Part shown: positions 15,977-24,927 of the stretch, piece by piece
Numbering within the stretch: the stretch's first letter is position 1
How the letters are laid out: each line of letters starts with the position of its first letter
Assembly: GCF_039613825.1 (NCBI RefSeq)
Contig: NZ_CP154826.1
Span: 124,001 to 188,000, forward strand
Direction of reading: 5' to 3'
Source of the DNA: Diaminobutyricibacter sp. McL0608
GTDB taxonomy: Bacteria; Actinomycetota; Actinomycetes; Actinomycetales; Microbacteriaceae
Length of the DNA stretch: 64,000 nt
The notes under the pieces: generated by a model
Database searches by the model: none
Told to the model about the DNA's origin: nothing
Seen by the model: only the letters and a program-made list of their open reading frames with translations
Position numbers and translations under genes: made by a program

Positions 15977-17419
15977 ATGGTCGAAGAGCGTCCGCCACGA
16001 TTCGTCAGTACTCAGGGATCCCAGTTTCTCGATGGCTGGGGCCGTCCCATCCGTTTCACCGGTGTGTGCGTCGGTGGATGGCTCAACATGGAAAACTTCA
16101 TCACAGGCTACGCGGCGAATGAGACACTGATGCGAGGCAAGGTGGCCGCCGTGATCGGCACCGACCGCGCGGACCGCTTCTTCGAACGGTTGCTGACCGC
16201 GTTCTACGGGGAGGCGGATGCCTCCTTCCTCGGGTCATGCGGCATGACGGTCATCCGCATTCCGGTGAACTACCGGCACTTCGAATCGGATGCAGACCCG
16301 TTCACCATCCTTCCCACCGCTTTCGATCATCTCGACCGCGCCATCGAGCTTTCCGGGCGGTACGGTATCTACTCGATCATCGACCTGCATGCTCTTCCGG
16401 GCAGCCAGAACCACCACTGGCACTCCGACAACTCGACCCACGAACCCCACCTGTGGCAGCATCCGCATTTCCAGGATCGGGTCGAGAACATCTGGAAGGC
16501 GATCGCCGAGCATTACCGGGACAACACGTGGGTCGCGGGATACAACCTGATGAACGAGCCGGCCGACGAGTCGCGCGCCGTAGTCGGGCCTCTCTACCGG
16601 CGACTGTTCGAGGCTGTCCGAGCCATAGATCCGGACCATACGATCTACCTCGACGGGAACACCTATTCCACCGAGTTCGACATGTTCGACGCTGAGCCGT
16701 GGCCCAACACGGTGTATGCGTTGCACGATTACGTTGCAGCAGGGCTGGGCCGTGGCGGCGACTATCCGGGATACACCGACGGAACCTACATCGACAAGGA
16801 CTACGCGAGGGAGAAGTTCTTGCAACGCTCCGAATACGCACGACGCACCGGGACGCCGATCTTCGTCGGCGAGTTCGCGCCGATCTACACCGGCGACGAG
16901 CGCACCGACGCTATGCGCAGGCAGATCCTCGCCGACCAGCTGGAGCTGTACCGCGAGTTCGACGTCAGCTGGACCAGCTGGATGTACAAGGACCTCGGGC
17001 GTCAGGGGCTCGTGAACGTTTCAGCGGATTCCCAATACCGTCTGCGCTTCGACGACTTCGTGGCCAAGAAGAATCGACTCGCCGCGGACCAGTGGGGAAG
17101 TGACCGCCTCGGCGGGGACGGGGTCCGTGAGGTCAGCCAGGCCGTGCAAGACCTGGCCGCACGCGAGTTCCCGAACTGGACGCCGTACCCGTGGGGCCGG
17201 TTCGACACCGTCGCGACCCTGCTCAACAACCTGCTCTTCGCCCAGCCGCTTGCCGATGAATACGCCGAGCTGTTCCGCGGCCTGACCGACCAGCAACTGG
17301 ACGCGCTGGCCGATTCGTTCTCATTCGAGCAGTGTGTGGTGCGTGAGAGCCTGCGCGATCAGCTGGTGGCCGGTCAGGATCTGCAGGCAGTTCCCGCGGC
17401 GACCGCCAGGCAGTCGTGA
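15977..17419 (+). CDS. Glycoside hydrolase family 5 enzyme (intracellular)
   Basis: The 480-aa protein contains a GH5 (beta/alpha)8 barrel at residues about 15-345. The acid/base is E194 in NLMNEP and the nucleophile E299 in VGEF. A GWLNMENFI motif near residue 35 and IIDLHALPGSQN near residue 135 resemble exo-glucanase or beta-glucosidase-like GH5 members. The last 130 residues form an extension I do not recognise. There is no signal peptide, so it would act on imported oligosaccharides. It heads a five-gene operon, with four bases to the next gene. The ATG at 15977 is preferred over an in-frame GTG at 15962. Confidence 0.82.
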   Translation: MVEERPPRFVSTQGSQFLDGWGRPIRFTGVCVGGWLNMENFITGYAANETLMRGKVAAVIGTDRADRFFERLLTAFYGEADASFLGSCGMTVIRIPVNYRHFESDADPFTILPTAFDHLDRAIELSGRYGIYSIIDLHALPGSQNHHWHSDNSTHEPHLWQHPHFQDRVENIWKAIAEHYRDNTWVAGYNLMNEPADESRAVVGPLYRRLFEAVRAIDPDHTIYLDGNTYSTEFDMFDAEPWPNTVYALHDYVAAGLGRGGDYPGYTDGTYIDKDYAREKFLQRSEYARRTGTPIFVGEFAPIYTGDERTDAMRRQILADQLELYREFDVSWTSWMYKDLGRQGLVNVSADSQYRLRFDDFVAKKNRLAADQWGSDRLGGDGVREVSQAVQDLAAREFPNWTPYPWGRFDTVATLLNNLLFAQPLADEYAELFRGLTDQQLDALADSFSFEQCVVRESLRDQLVAGQDLQAVPAATARQS

Positions 17420-17423
17420 CCTC

Positions 17424-18527
17424 GTGCGGGCTGTAGTTCTCCGCGCACCGGGTACGCCGCCGCGGATAGAGGAGGTCGAGCTCTCGTCGCCTCACCAAGG
17501 CGAGCTAGTGGTGAGAATCGAGGCGGCGGGAGTCTGTCACAGCGACTACCACTACATGACCGGAGACCTGACAGGACCTCTGCCGCTGGTGCTCGGGCAC
17601 GAAGGGGCAGGCATCGTCGAGGAGGTCGGCGACGGAGCATCCGGCCGAATCCGGGTCGGCGACAGGGTCGCCCTGCTGTGGAGACCGCGCTGCGGACAGT
17701 GCGCCGCCTGCATTTCAGGCAACCCCGTTCTCTGCGAACGAGGACCCGTGCAAGCCCAATCGGGCGGACTGCCTGACGGCACATCCCGGCTGTCGTTTCC
17801 TGGCGGGGGCGAACTGCACCACCTGATGGGGGTCTCCTGCTTCGCGGAGCGCGTGGTCGTGAACGAGAACGCGGCGGTGCGTGTGCCGGACGGCGTGCCA
17901 TCGGAGGTGGCGGCGATCTCGGCGTGCGCTGTCATCACGGGCGTCGGTGCCGTGTTCCACGAGGTGCACGACGCCGAGGGGCGACCACTGCTCGTCTTCG
18001 GCGCCGGCGGCGTAGGCCTGTCAAGCGTGATGGGTGCGGCGCTCGTCGGGGCGTATCCCGTGATCGTCGTGGACGTCGACGACGCGAAACTCGAACGTGC
18101 ACGCGAGCTGGGCGCGACGCACACGGTCAACGCCCGCACCGAGGACGTGGTCGAGCGCGTGCTCGCGATCACAGGAGGTGCGGGCGTCCCCTGGGCGATC
18201 GAGGCCATCGGGCGCGCACAGACCCTCGAGCAGGCGATCACGTGCGTCGCACCCGGTGGAACACTCGTGGCCGTGGGGCTCGGCGCCGCCGCGGCGAGTT
18301 TTCAGGTTCCCCTGAACCAGCTGGTTCAGCGGCAGAAGCGTATCGTGGGTTCGCTCTACGGGTCGAGCAATCCACAACTGGACCTTCCGAGGATATTCTC
18401 GCTGTATCTAGCGGGGAAGCTTCCGATCGATCGCCTCATCGGGGACCGCCTTCCGCTGACGGAATTCACCGAGGCGTACCGGCGGCTGGCCGCCGGAGGA
18501 GTCGGTCGTGGCATTCTCGTGCCGTAG
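17424..18527 (+). CDS. Zinc-dependent alcohol dehydrogenase (MDR family)
   Basis: A 367-aa medium-chain dehydrogenase. The catalytic zinc ligands are in GVCHSDYHY and GHEGAGIVEEVG. The structural zinc has four Cys in CGQCAACISGNPVLC, and the NAD loop is FGAGGVGLSSV. It resembles class III-type alcohol dehydrogenases. In this operon it could oxidise a sugar or reduce an aldehyde intermediate; no substrate can be read. The GTG start lacks a good ribosome-binding site but lies four bases after the GH5 stop, which suggests coupling. Confidence 0.85.
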   Translation: MRAVVLRAPGTPPRIEEVELSSPHQGELVVRIEAAGVCHSDYHYMTGDLTGPLPLVLGHEGAGIVEEVGDGASGRIRVGDRVALLWRPRCGQCAACISGNPVLCERGPVQAQSGGLPDGTSRLSFPGGGELHHLMGVSCFAERVVVNENAAVRVPDGVPSEVAAISACAVITGVGAVFHEVHDAEGRPLLVFGAGGVGLSSVMGAALVGAYPVIVVDVDDAKLERARELGATHTVNARTEDVVERVLAITGGAGVPWAIEAIGRAQTLEQAITCVAPGGTLVAVGLGAAAASFQVPLNQLVQRQKRIVGSLYGSSNPQLDLPRIFSLYLAGKLPIDRLIGDRLPLTEFTEAYRRLAAGGVGRGILVP

Positions 18528-18554
18528 GGCACTCAATCGAAGGAGACTGAACGC

Positions 18555-20264
18555 ATGGTCCGATCACAGGGATGGTACGGCGGTGAAGGACGCGACTCGT
18601 ACATCCATCGTGCGTGGATGCGCAGGGGTGTGCCCGATCACGCGTTCGATGGGCGTCCGCAGATCGCGATCGCGAACACTGCGAGCGACCTGACACCGTG
18701 CAACATGCACCTCAATGAGGTCGCCGACTACGTCAAGCAGGGCGTGTGGGAGGCGGGAGGCGTTCCGGTGAACCTGCCCGTCGTCTCGTTGGGGGAGACC
18801 CTGGTGAAGCCGACGGCCATGCTCTGGCGCAGCATGGCGGCGATGGCGATCGAAGAGATGTTGCGCGCCAACCCGATCGACGCGGTCGTACTGCTCGGAG
18901 GCTGCGACAAAACGATCCCGGCCCTCCTGATGGGCGCAGCATCCGTCGACCTCCCCGCCGTCGTGCTTCCGGGTGGTCCCATGCTCAACGGGCACTTCCG
19001 CGGAGAACGTATGGGCTGCGGCACCGGCGTGTGGCAGCTGTCGGAGGAAGTGCGCGCCGGCAATCTGGCCGCCGCCGAGTTCGAGGCGACCGACAAGAAG
19101 ATGATCCGGAGCAAGGGTCACTGCAACACGATGGGCACTGCGTCGACGATGGGCCTGATGGCCGAGGCACTCGGCATGACGATTCCCGGTGTTGCCGGAA
19201 CACCGGCCGCCGACAGCCGACTGCTCGAAGCGGCCCACGCCTCCGGGAGGCTCGCCGTCGAGCTCGCCATCGAGGATCGCCGGATCTCGCAGGTCATCAC
19301 GAAAGAGTCTTTCCACAACGCGATCGTCGCGCTCGCGGGCATCGGCGGCTCGACCAACGCCGTCGTCCACCTGCTCGCCATCGCCGGACGGCTCGGAATA
19401 GACCTCACCCTTGATGACTTCGACCGCATCGGCGCCTCGGTGCCGCTTCTGGTCAACCTGCAGCCCGCCGGTCGGTACCTGATGGAGGATCTGTTCCGCG
19501 CGGGCGGGTTCCTCGCCGTCCTGGACGAGCTCACCGATCTGCTCGACACCTCCGCGCAGACCGTGACCGGACGGCCTCTGACCGACTACCTGGGCGGCAA
19601 CACGGTATGGGATCGCGATGTGATCTCGTTGCGCGCCGACCCGTTGCAGGACGACGCGGGGATCGTGGTGCTCCGCGGCAACCTGGCGCCGCGCGGCGCG
19701 ATCATCAAGCCGGCGGCCGCCACACCAGAACTCCTCGTGCACACGGGTCGCGCGGTGGTCTTCGACTCGATCGAAGACGCACACGCACGCCTGGACGACC
19801 CGGACCTCGACGTCGACGCCGACTCGGTGCTGATCCTGCGCGGATGCGGTCCGAAGGGGTACCCGGGGATGCCGGAGGTGGGCAACCTTCCGCTGCCGCA
19901 GAAGCTGCTGAAGCAGGGCGTCCGGGATGTGGTGCGCATCAGCGACGGTCGCATGTCCGGAACGGCATATGGCACCGTCGTCCTGCACGTCGCCCCGGAG
20001 GCCGCGGCGGGCGGCCCTCTTGCGCTGGTGCAGGATGGCGATCTCATCACCCTGGATGTGCCCGGGCGGCGCCTGGAAGTCCAGATCGACGAGGCAGAAC
20101 TCGCGAGGCGCACGGCCTCGCGGCGACAGGTCGACGCGTTCGCGAGCGCGGACCGTGGCTGGCAGAAGCTTTACATCGAACACGTACAAGGAGCCGACAC
20201 CGGCGCCGACCTCGACTTTCTCGTCGGGTCGAGCGGATCGGAAGTCACGAGGGAATCGCATTGA
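18555..20264 (+). CDS. IlvD/Edd-family sugar-acid dehydratase
   Basis: The 569-aa protein has the three iron-sulfur cysteines of the family: C49 in TPCN, C117 in GGCDKT and C190 in GHCNTMG. Its length and the neighbours fit the pentonate dehydratase branch (L-arabinonate or D-xylonate dehydratase) better than branched-chain amino-acid IlvD. It would convert a pentonate to 2-keto-3-deoxypentonate. AAGGAGA precedes the ATG. The stop is overlapped by the next start (TTGA). Assignment to xylonate rather than arabinonate rests on the XylB-like gene nearby. Confidence 0.85.
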   Translation: MVRSQGWYGGEGRDSYIHRAWMRRGVPDHAFDGRPQIAIANTASDLTPCNMHLNEVADYVKQGVWEAGGVPVNLPVVSLGETLVKPTAMLWRSMAAMAIEEMLRANPIDAVVLLGGCDKTIPALLMGAASVDLPAVVLPGGPMLNGHFRGERMGCGTGVWQLSEEVRAGNLAAAEFEATDKKMIRSKGHCNTMGTASTMGLMAEALGMTIPGVAGTPAADSRLLEAAHASGRLAVELAIEDRRISQVITKESFHNAIVALAGIGGSTNAVVHLLAIAGRLGIDLTLDDFDRIGASVPLLVNLQPAGRYLMEDLFRAGGFLAVLDELTDLLDTSAQTVTGRPLTDYLGGNTVWDRDVISLRADPLQDDAGIVVLRGNLAPRGAIIKPAAATPELLVHTGRAVVFDSIEDAHARLDDPDLDVDADSVLILRGCGPKGYPGMPEVGNLPLPQKLLKQGVRDVVRISDGRMSGTAYGTVVLHVAPEAAAGGPLALVQDGDLITLDVPGRRLEVQIDEAELARRTASRRQVDAFASADRGWQKLYIEHVQGADTGADLDFLVGSSGSEVTRESH

Positions 20265-21169
20265 CGACGACACACAACACATCTGTGAGGCCGGAGGTCG
20301 CACTGGCCCGCGTGGAAGCCAACGGGCGGACCCAGTGGGCGGTGCGCCGGGGCGACGAGTATTCGCCGCTCGGCATGACCCTGTCGGAGCTGCTGCGGCT
20401 CCCGCCCGCCGACGCCAGGCGGACGGTCGAGGAGGCGACGGGGGGTGGGCTTCGACCGGCCACCGTTCTGTCTCCGGTCGACCCGGGGCAGGAGGTATGG
20501 GCTGCCGGGGTGACTTATCTTCGCAGCCGTGACGGTCGTATCGAGGAGTCGACGGACGGCACCCCGTACGACCGCGTGTACGAGGCCGAGCGTCCGGAAC
20601 TCTTCTTCAAGTCGACAGGCGCGCGCGTGATCGGGCCGGGTGGACAGGTCGGCGTCCGCGCCGATTCCGCCTGGAACGTGCCCGAGCCCGAGCTCGGCAT
20701 CGTGCTCGACTCCGGTGGCGGCCTGTTCGGCTACGTGCCCGGCAACGACGTCTCCAGCCGTTCGATCGAGGGGGAGAACCTGCTCTACCTCCCGCAGGCC
20801 AAGGTCTACACCGCGGCATGCGCCCTCGGCCCGGAGGTGGTGCCCGCGTGGCTTGCCCGCGCCCCGTTCGCCATCTCGCTCGAGGTCCGGCGTGATGGCG
20901 AACTGAGGTTCGGCGGCACTGCCTCGACGGAACAGCTGGCGCGCCGCCTCGACGACCTCGCGAACTGGCTTTACAGCTGTCTCGACTTTCCGGACGGCGT
21001 GATCATGCTGACCGGTACCGGGATCGTGCCGGAAGCGGACTTCACGCTGCTTGCCGGCGACGAGGTCGCGGTGGACATTGCCGGTGTCGGCCGCCTCGAG
21101 AACGGTGTCGACCTTGTCGGCAGGGATATTCTCGCGGGCGCGGACCGCAAGGGAGGCCAGGATGAGTGA
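20261..21169 (+). CDS. FAH-family protein, probable 2-keto-3-deoxypentonate dehydratase
   Basis: The 302-aa protein has the fumarylacetoacetate-hydrolase fold with the metal-site motifs [20 protein letters not shown] and [21 protein letters not shown]. In Weimberg pathways the FAH-family enzyme XylX converts 2-keto-3-deoxyxylonate to 2-oxoglutarate semialdehyde. The neighbours (dehydratase before, semialdehyde dehydrogenase after) support that role. A TTG start at 20261 with GAGGG seven bases upstream is required to avoid reading into another frame; it overlaps the previous stop. Confidence 0.82.
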   Translation: MTTTHNTSVRPEVALARVEANGRTQWAVRRGDEYSPLGMTLSELLRLPPADARRTVEEATGGGLRPATVLSPVDPGQEVWAAGVTYLRSRDGRIEESTDGTPYDRVYEAERPELFFKSTGARVIGPGGQVGVRADSAWNVPEPELGIVLDSGGGLFGYVPGNDVSSRSIEGENLLYLPQAKVYTAACALGPEVVPAWLARAPFAISLEVRRDGELRFGGTASTEQLARRLDDLANWLYSCLDFPDGVIMLTGTGIVPEADFTLLAGDEVAVDIAGVGRLENGVDLVGRDILAGADRKGGQDE

Positions 21170-22616
21170 GGTGACCCGGATGGCCCTGTCGGTCGACACG
21201 GCGATGGCGGATGCTGCGACAGCGGCACCGCTGCTGGCTGCGTCCGAACCGGGCGACCGTGCCGGCTGGCTGCGTGCCATTGCCGACAGGCTCGATGGCG
21301 ACGCGGAGGCGCTGATCGCGCTAGCCGCGCGCGAGACGCACCTGACGGAGCCGCGCCTGCGCGGCGAGCTCGTACGCACGACGTTCCAGCTCCGACTGTT
21401 CGCCGAGGTGGTCGAGGAGGGCCGCTACCTCGGCGCGATCATCGACCATGCGGACCCGGATTGGCCGATGGGAGCCCGACCTGACTTGCGTCGGATGCTC
21501 CGGCCACTCGGACCGGCAGCGGTCTACGCGGCGAGCAATTTCCCATTCGCATTCTCGGTGGCCGGCGGCGACACGGCCGCTGCCATCGCGGCCGGCGCGC
21601 CGGTCGTGGTCAAGGCGCATTCCGCGCATCCCGAGCTCAGTCGCGCCGTGGCCGCACACGTGGATTCCGCACTCGCACTGTCGGGAGCGCCTCGCGGGGC
21701 GTTCGCACTGGTGGAGGGACGCGAGGCGGGCCGCGAGCTGGTGCTGGACGCGCGGCTCACGGTCGCCACGTTCACCGGGTCGCTCTCGGGCGGACGGGCG
21801 CTCTACGACCTGGCATCCGCACGCCCTGAACCGATTCCGTTCTACGGCGAGCTCGGCAGCGTCAACCCCGTCTTCGTGACCCACGCCGCGGCCTCGGCTC
21901 GCCCCGAAGAGATCGCTCGGGGATTCGCCGCGTCGATGACGCTGGGAGTCGGGCAGTTCTGCACCAAGCCTGGTGTCTTGTTCGTGCCAGAAGACTCAGC
22001 GATGACCCCGTTGGTCGTTGAGGCGGTTCGTGCGTCCGTGGGAGGTCCGATGCTCTCCGGCGCGATTCGCGACGGGTATTACGCGAGCCTCGACCCGCTC
22101 GCCGATCGCGAAGGCGTCGAACTACTGGCCGGTTCGTCGGCCCGCAGCGACCAGCCGACTCCGACGGTGTACGGCACAGACGTGACGACGTTTCTCGCGC
22201 ATCCCGAGGAGTTGCTGGAGGAGCATTTCGGTCCGGCGGCGCTGATCGTGCGGTACCGAGCGGAGGGTGATCTTCTCGACGCTGCGCGCAGCCTGCGCGG
22301 CCAGCTCACCGCGACGGTGCAGGGAGAAGACGGGGACCGGATCGGCGAACTCGTCGAATTGCTGGCGGTCAAGGCCGGGCGTGTGCTCTGGAACGGCTGG
22401 CCGACCGGCGTCTCCGTGACGTACGCCCAGCAGCACGGCGGCCCGTTCCCCGCGACGACCGCGCCGCATTTCACCTCGGTGGGGACCACCTCGATCGGGC
22501 GCTTCCTTCGGCCCGTGGCCTATCAGGACACCCCGGATGCGCTGCTCCCGCCGGCGCTCCGTGACGCGAACCCGTGGGGCGTGCCCCGCCTCGTCGACGG
22601 CAGGCAGACCGAGTAA
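21162..22616 (+). CDS. 2-oxoglutarate-semialdehyde (2,5-dioxopentanoate) dehydrogenase
   Basis: A 484-aa aldehyde dehydrogenase of the NADP-type subgroup that includes alpha-ketoglutaric semialdehyde dehydrogenases. The nucleophile is C267 in GQFCTKPG, the general base E230 in GELGSVNP, and the oxyanion Asn is in AASNFPFAF. It would finish the pathway by making 2-oxoglutarate. It starts eight bases before the FAH stop, so it is translationally coupled. The substrate is inferred from context and subgroup resemblance. Confidence 0.85.
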   Translation: MSEVTRMALSVDTAMADAATAAPLLAASEPGDRAGWLRAIADRLDGDAEALIALAARETHLTEPRLRGELVRTTFQLRLFAEVVEEGRYLGAIIDHADPDWPMGARPDLRRMLRPLGPAAVYAASNFPFAFSVAGGDTAAAIAAGAPVVVKAHSAHPELSRAVAAHVDSALALSGAPRGAFALVEGREAGRELVLDARLTVATFTGSLSGGRALYDLASARPEPIPFYGELGSVNPVFVTHAAASARPEEIARGFAASMTLGVGQFCTKPGVLFVPEDSAMTPLVVEAVRASVGGPMLSGAIRDGYYASLDPLADREGVELLAGSSARSDQPTPTVYGTDVTTFLAHPEELLEEHFGPAALIVRYRAEGDLLDAARSLRGQLTATVQGEDGDRIGELVELLAVKAGRVLWNGWPTGVSVTYAQQHGGPFPATTAPHFTSVGTTSIGRFLRPVAYQDTPDALLPPALRDANPWGVPRLVDGRQTE

Positions 22617-22688
22617 CTGGATCAGACCGCGAATACAGGCAGATCGTTGGCGATGGTGACGCCAGTCAATCCGTGACCCGTTCCGCCC

Positions 22689-23456
22689 TCACTGCCATCC
22701 CCCGTCCACGACCCAGGTCTGAGCGGTTGCGAGACGGGAGTCGTCGGCCGCCAGCCACAGCATCAGCCGGGCCACATCGGCCGGGTACAGGAGTTCTGGC
22801 ACGCACTGAGCCGCGAGGATCTTCTCCTGCTCGGCCTCACCGACCCAGCTGCTCAGCTGCCTGGGTGTCATGATCCACCCGGGAATGATGCAGTTCACCC
22901 GGATGCTGTCCGGCCCGAGCTCGCGGGCGAGGGTTCGGGTCAGCCCCTCGATGCCCGCTTTCGCCGCAATGTAGACCGGCAATTCGACGAGGTCGATGTG
23001 TGCGCTTATCGAGCCGAGGTTGATGATCGAGCCGCCGCCCGCCGCCTTCATCGTCGGCCAGACGGCCTGAGCGGCGAAGAAGTGGTGCCGCATGTTCACG
23101 GCGATCCCCTCGTCCCAGCGGTCGGCGTCGATGTCGGCGACCGCCCGGCGGGTGTCGTTCGCGGCGTTGTTCACCAGCACGGTGAGTGGGCCGAGAGCGT
23201 CGCAGGCGCGGGCGATGGATTGCTGCAGTGCGGGGATGTCACGCACGTCGACCGTCTGGAAGTACGGTTCAGGATCGCCCCGCTGGGCAATGGTCGCAGT
23301 CAGTTCTTTCCCGGTAGCTTCATCGATGTCGACGAAGGCGACTCGGGCGCCCTGGGCGGCCAGCTGCGAGACGAACTCGGCTCCGAGTCCGGTCGCGCCT
23401 CCGCTGACGTACGCGTTCCGTCCGGCCAGGGATGGATAGGCGGCGAACTCAGACAT
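22689..23456 (-). CDS. XylB-like D-xylose/L-arabinose 1-dehydrogenase (SDR)
   Basis: The 255-aa SDR closely recalls Caulobacter XylB across its length, as I remember that sequence: YPSLAGRN…SGGATGLGA, NNAANDTRR, WDEGIAVNMRHHFF, INLGSISAH, Y-x3-K in PVYIAAKAGIEG, and ending WVVDGGWQ. It would oxidise the pentose to its lactone, the first step of the pathway. It is convergent with the operon at 15977-22616. The ATG at 23456 is preferred; a GTG lies two codons upstream. A small upstream reading frame ends across this start. Confidence 0.82.
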   Translation of the reverse strand: MSEFAAYPSLAGRNAYVSGGATGLGAEFVSQLAAQGARVAFVDIDEATGKELTATIAQRGDPEPYFQTVDVRDIPALQQSIARACDALGPLTVLVNNAANDTRRAVADIDADRWDEGIAVNMRHHFFAAQAVWPTMKAAGGGSIINLGSISAHIDLVELPVYIAAKAGIEGLTRTLARELGPDSIRVNCIIPGWIMTPRQLSSWVGEAEQEKILAAQCVPELLYPADVARLMLWLAADDSRLATAQTWVVDGGWQ

Positions 23457-23505
23457 CGTCACCGCCGCGCTGAGCAGTCGGGAGCAGGTCGGCGGTGGTC
23501 GTCAT
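23449..23505 (-). CDS. Possible 18-codon leader peptide before the sugar dehydrogenase
   Basis: From the ATG at 23505 the frame encodes MTTTADLLPTAQRGGDDV and stops at 23451-23449, overlapping codons 2-3 of the dehydrogenase gene. AAAAGGG precedes the ATG by six bases, a much better ribosome-binding site than the dehydrogenase itself has. It could couple translation of the dehydrogenase. The alternative is a frameshift that separated the true N-terminus. Confidence 0.4.
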   Translation of the reverse strand: MTTTADLLPTAQRGGDDV

Positions 23506-23522
23506 CGATACCCTTTTGATGT

Positions 23523-23556
23523 ACGTTTCTCAAGCAGAGAGAAAACTATCTGGCAA
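23523..23556 (-). promoter_or_regulatory. Candidate promoter/operator of the sugar dehydrogenase
   Basis: On the minus strand TTGCCA (23556-23551) is followed after four bases by GTTTTCTCTC (23546-23537) and then TTGAGAAACGT. The same ten-base motif occurs three bases after the -35 box of the ABC-transporter promoter. The right-hand half (plus-strand ACGTTTC at 23523-23529) matches half of the GAAACGTTTC palindrome there. Confidence 0.45.
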
Positions 23557-23618
23557 TCCACACTATGAGGTGGCACGCGCTCCGTCAACCGGCCACTGCC
23601 ACGGATACGATGAGGCCC

Positions 23619-24650
23619 ATGAGAAACGACGCCACCGGCGAAGCGCCGCCGACGCGAGCCACGCTTTCGGAGGTCGCGTCGCTCGCGAAGGTGTCGGTGG
23701 CCACCGTCTCCAAGGTCCTCAACGGACGCACCGGGGTCTCGGACGAGACGCGCAGGCGGATCGAATCCCTCCTCGATGAGCGCAACTACAACCGCAGGCT
23801 CACCGCGCAGAGTTCCGCGCCGCTCATCGATGTGCTCTGCTACGAGATCGACAGTCCATTCGGCGGCGCCGCGATCGTCGGCATCGAGCGCGTCGCGCGC
23901 GAGCAGGGCATCGGGATGGTCGTCACGAGCACAGAGGAATCGCACCTACCGGGCTCGAAATGGGTCGACGGTGTGCTGCGCAGGCAGCCGCTCGGCATCA
24001 TCCTCGTGGCGGCTCTGCTGCCGGAGAAGGACAAGGCGCGACTGCGGAGCCGGGCGATCCCGATCGTCATGATCGACCCCTACGGCGCGCAGGCGACGGA
24101 TGCGCCGTCCATCGGTTCGGCCGACTGGAACGGTGGATTCCTCGCCACCCGGCACCTCATCGAACTCGGGCACGAGCGCATCGCCATCGTCACCGGCCCG
24201 AGCAGCATGATGGCCTCCACCGCGCGACTCTCCGGCTACCGCGCTGCGCTCGATGGAGCCGGGATCCCGGTTCGCCCTGAGTACATCCGCCCGGGCAACT
24301 TCCACCGTGAAGACGGCGTCTCCGAGGGGCGCGAACTGCTCACCTCGGCCGAGCCTCCGACTGCGATCTTCGCCTCGAGCGACCTCCAGGCACTCGGCGT
24401 CTACGAGGCTGCCCGAACACTCGGCCTCCACGTGCCCGACGACCTTTCGGTGGTCGGCTACGACGATCTCGCCATCGCGCAGTGGGCCGGTCCGCCGATG
24501 ACCACGGTGCGCGTTCCTCTGGGTGAGATGGCCGAGCAGGCCACGCACCTGGTGACCAGGTTGCGCGACGAGCCTGAGCTCGCTTTCAGTCGCGTCGAGA
24601 TGGCGACGTCGCTCGTCGTGCGCGAGAGTACCGCCTCTCCTCGCGCCTGA
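23619..24650 (+). CDS. LacI-family transcriptional regulator of the sugar-oxidation locus
   Basis: A 343-aa protein. The LacI helix-turn-helix is TLSEVASLAKVSVATVSKVLNGRTGVSDETRRRI (residues 14-47), and the periplasmic-binding-like sensor domain fills residues 65-335. It lies between the XylB-like gene and the importer and probably controls both, with a pentose or its acid as inducer. TACGAT at 23606-23611 lies seven bases before the ATG at 23619, which suggests a leaderless mRNA and supports this start over the ATG at 23610. Confidence 0.88.
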   Translation: MRNDATGEAPPTRATLSEVASLAKVSVATVSKVLNGRTGVSDETRRRIESLLDERNYNRRLTAQSSAPLIDVLCYEIDSPFGGAAIVGIERVAREQGIGMVVTSTEESHLPGSKWVDGVLRRQPLGIILVAALLPEKDKARLRSRAIPIVMIDPYGAQATDAPSIGSADWNGGFLATRHLIELGHERIAIVTGPSSMMASTARLSGYRAALDGAGIPVRPEYIRPGNFHREDGVSEGRELLTSAEPPTAIFASSDLQALGVYEAARTLGLHVPDDLSVVGYDDLAIAQWAGPPMTTVRVPLGEMAEQATHLVTRLRDEPELAFSRVEMATSLVVRESTASPRA

Positions 24651-24725
24651 CATCACCCGGGGTCCTTCGTCCCATCGCGGCCTCCAGCGAGCGCCCACGA
24701 AAGGGTCCTCTCGCGTTCTCGTAAC

Positions 24726-24781
24726 GAAACGTTTCCAATTCAACTGTAAAACTTGACTTCCGTTTTCTCTCGCCTTACATT
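24726..24781 (+). promoter_or_regulatory. Promoter and LacI-type operator of the sugar ABC transporter
   Basis: TTGACT (24753-24758) and TACATT (24776-24781) have 17-base spacing, a good sigma-70-type promoter. The spacer carries GTTTTCTCTC (24762-24771). The perfect palindrome GAAACGTTTC (24726-24735), with the central CG typical of LacI-family operators, lies 17 bases upstream of the -35 box. Confidence 0.6.
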
Positions 24782-24826
24782 CGTCCACAGTGGTACGGCT
24801 CGCCGCAGGGCGCGCCATGAAGACGA

Positions 24827-24909
24827 CGAGGTCACACGCGGACCTCGCCTCCCTTCGATTCCGCCGGGTCCCCTGGCCCGGCGCTCACCCGGACACGTTG
24901 GTGTGTCCG
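24827..24909 (+). promoter_or_regulatory. Structured 5' leader of the solute-binding-protein mRNA
   Basis: The predicted transcript start (about 24788) is 140 bases before the start codon. The leader can form three hairpins: 24827-24833 with 24841-24847, 24863-24868 with 24877-24882, and 24890-24896 with 24903-24909. The last ends just before the AGAGGA ribosome-binding site. I do not recognise a known riboswitch fold. Confidence 0.35.
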
Positions 24910-24927
24910 CGACGCAAGAGGACTGAC

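Noticed and set aside
18564-20303. Minus-strand open frame of 579 codons opposite the sugar-acid dehydratase
   Set aside because: Long antisense frames are expected in high-GC genes; the translation is rich in Arg/His and has no domain signal.
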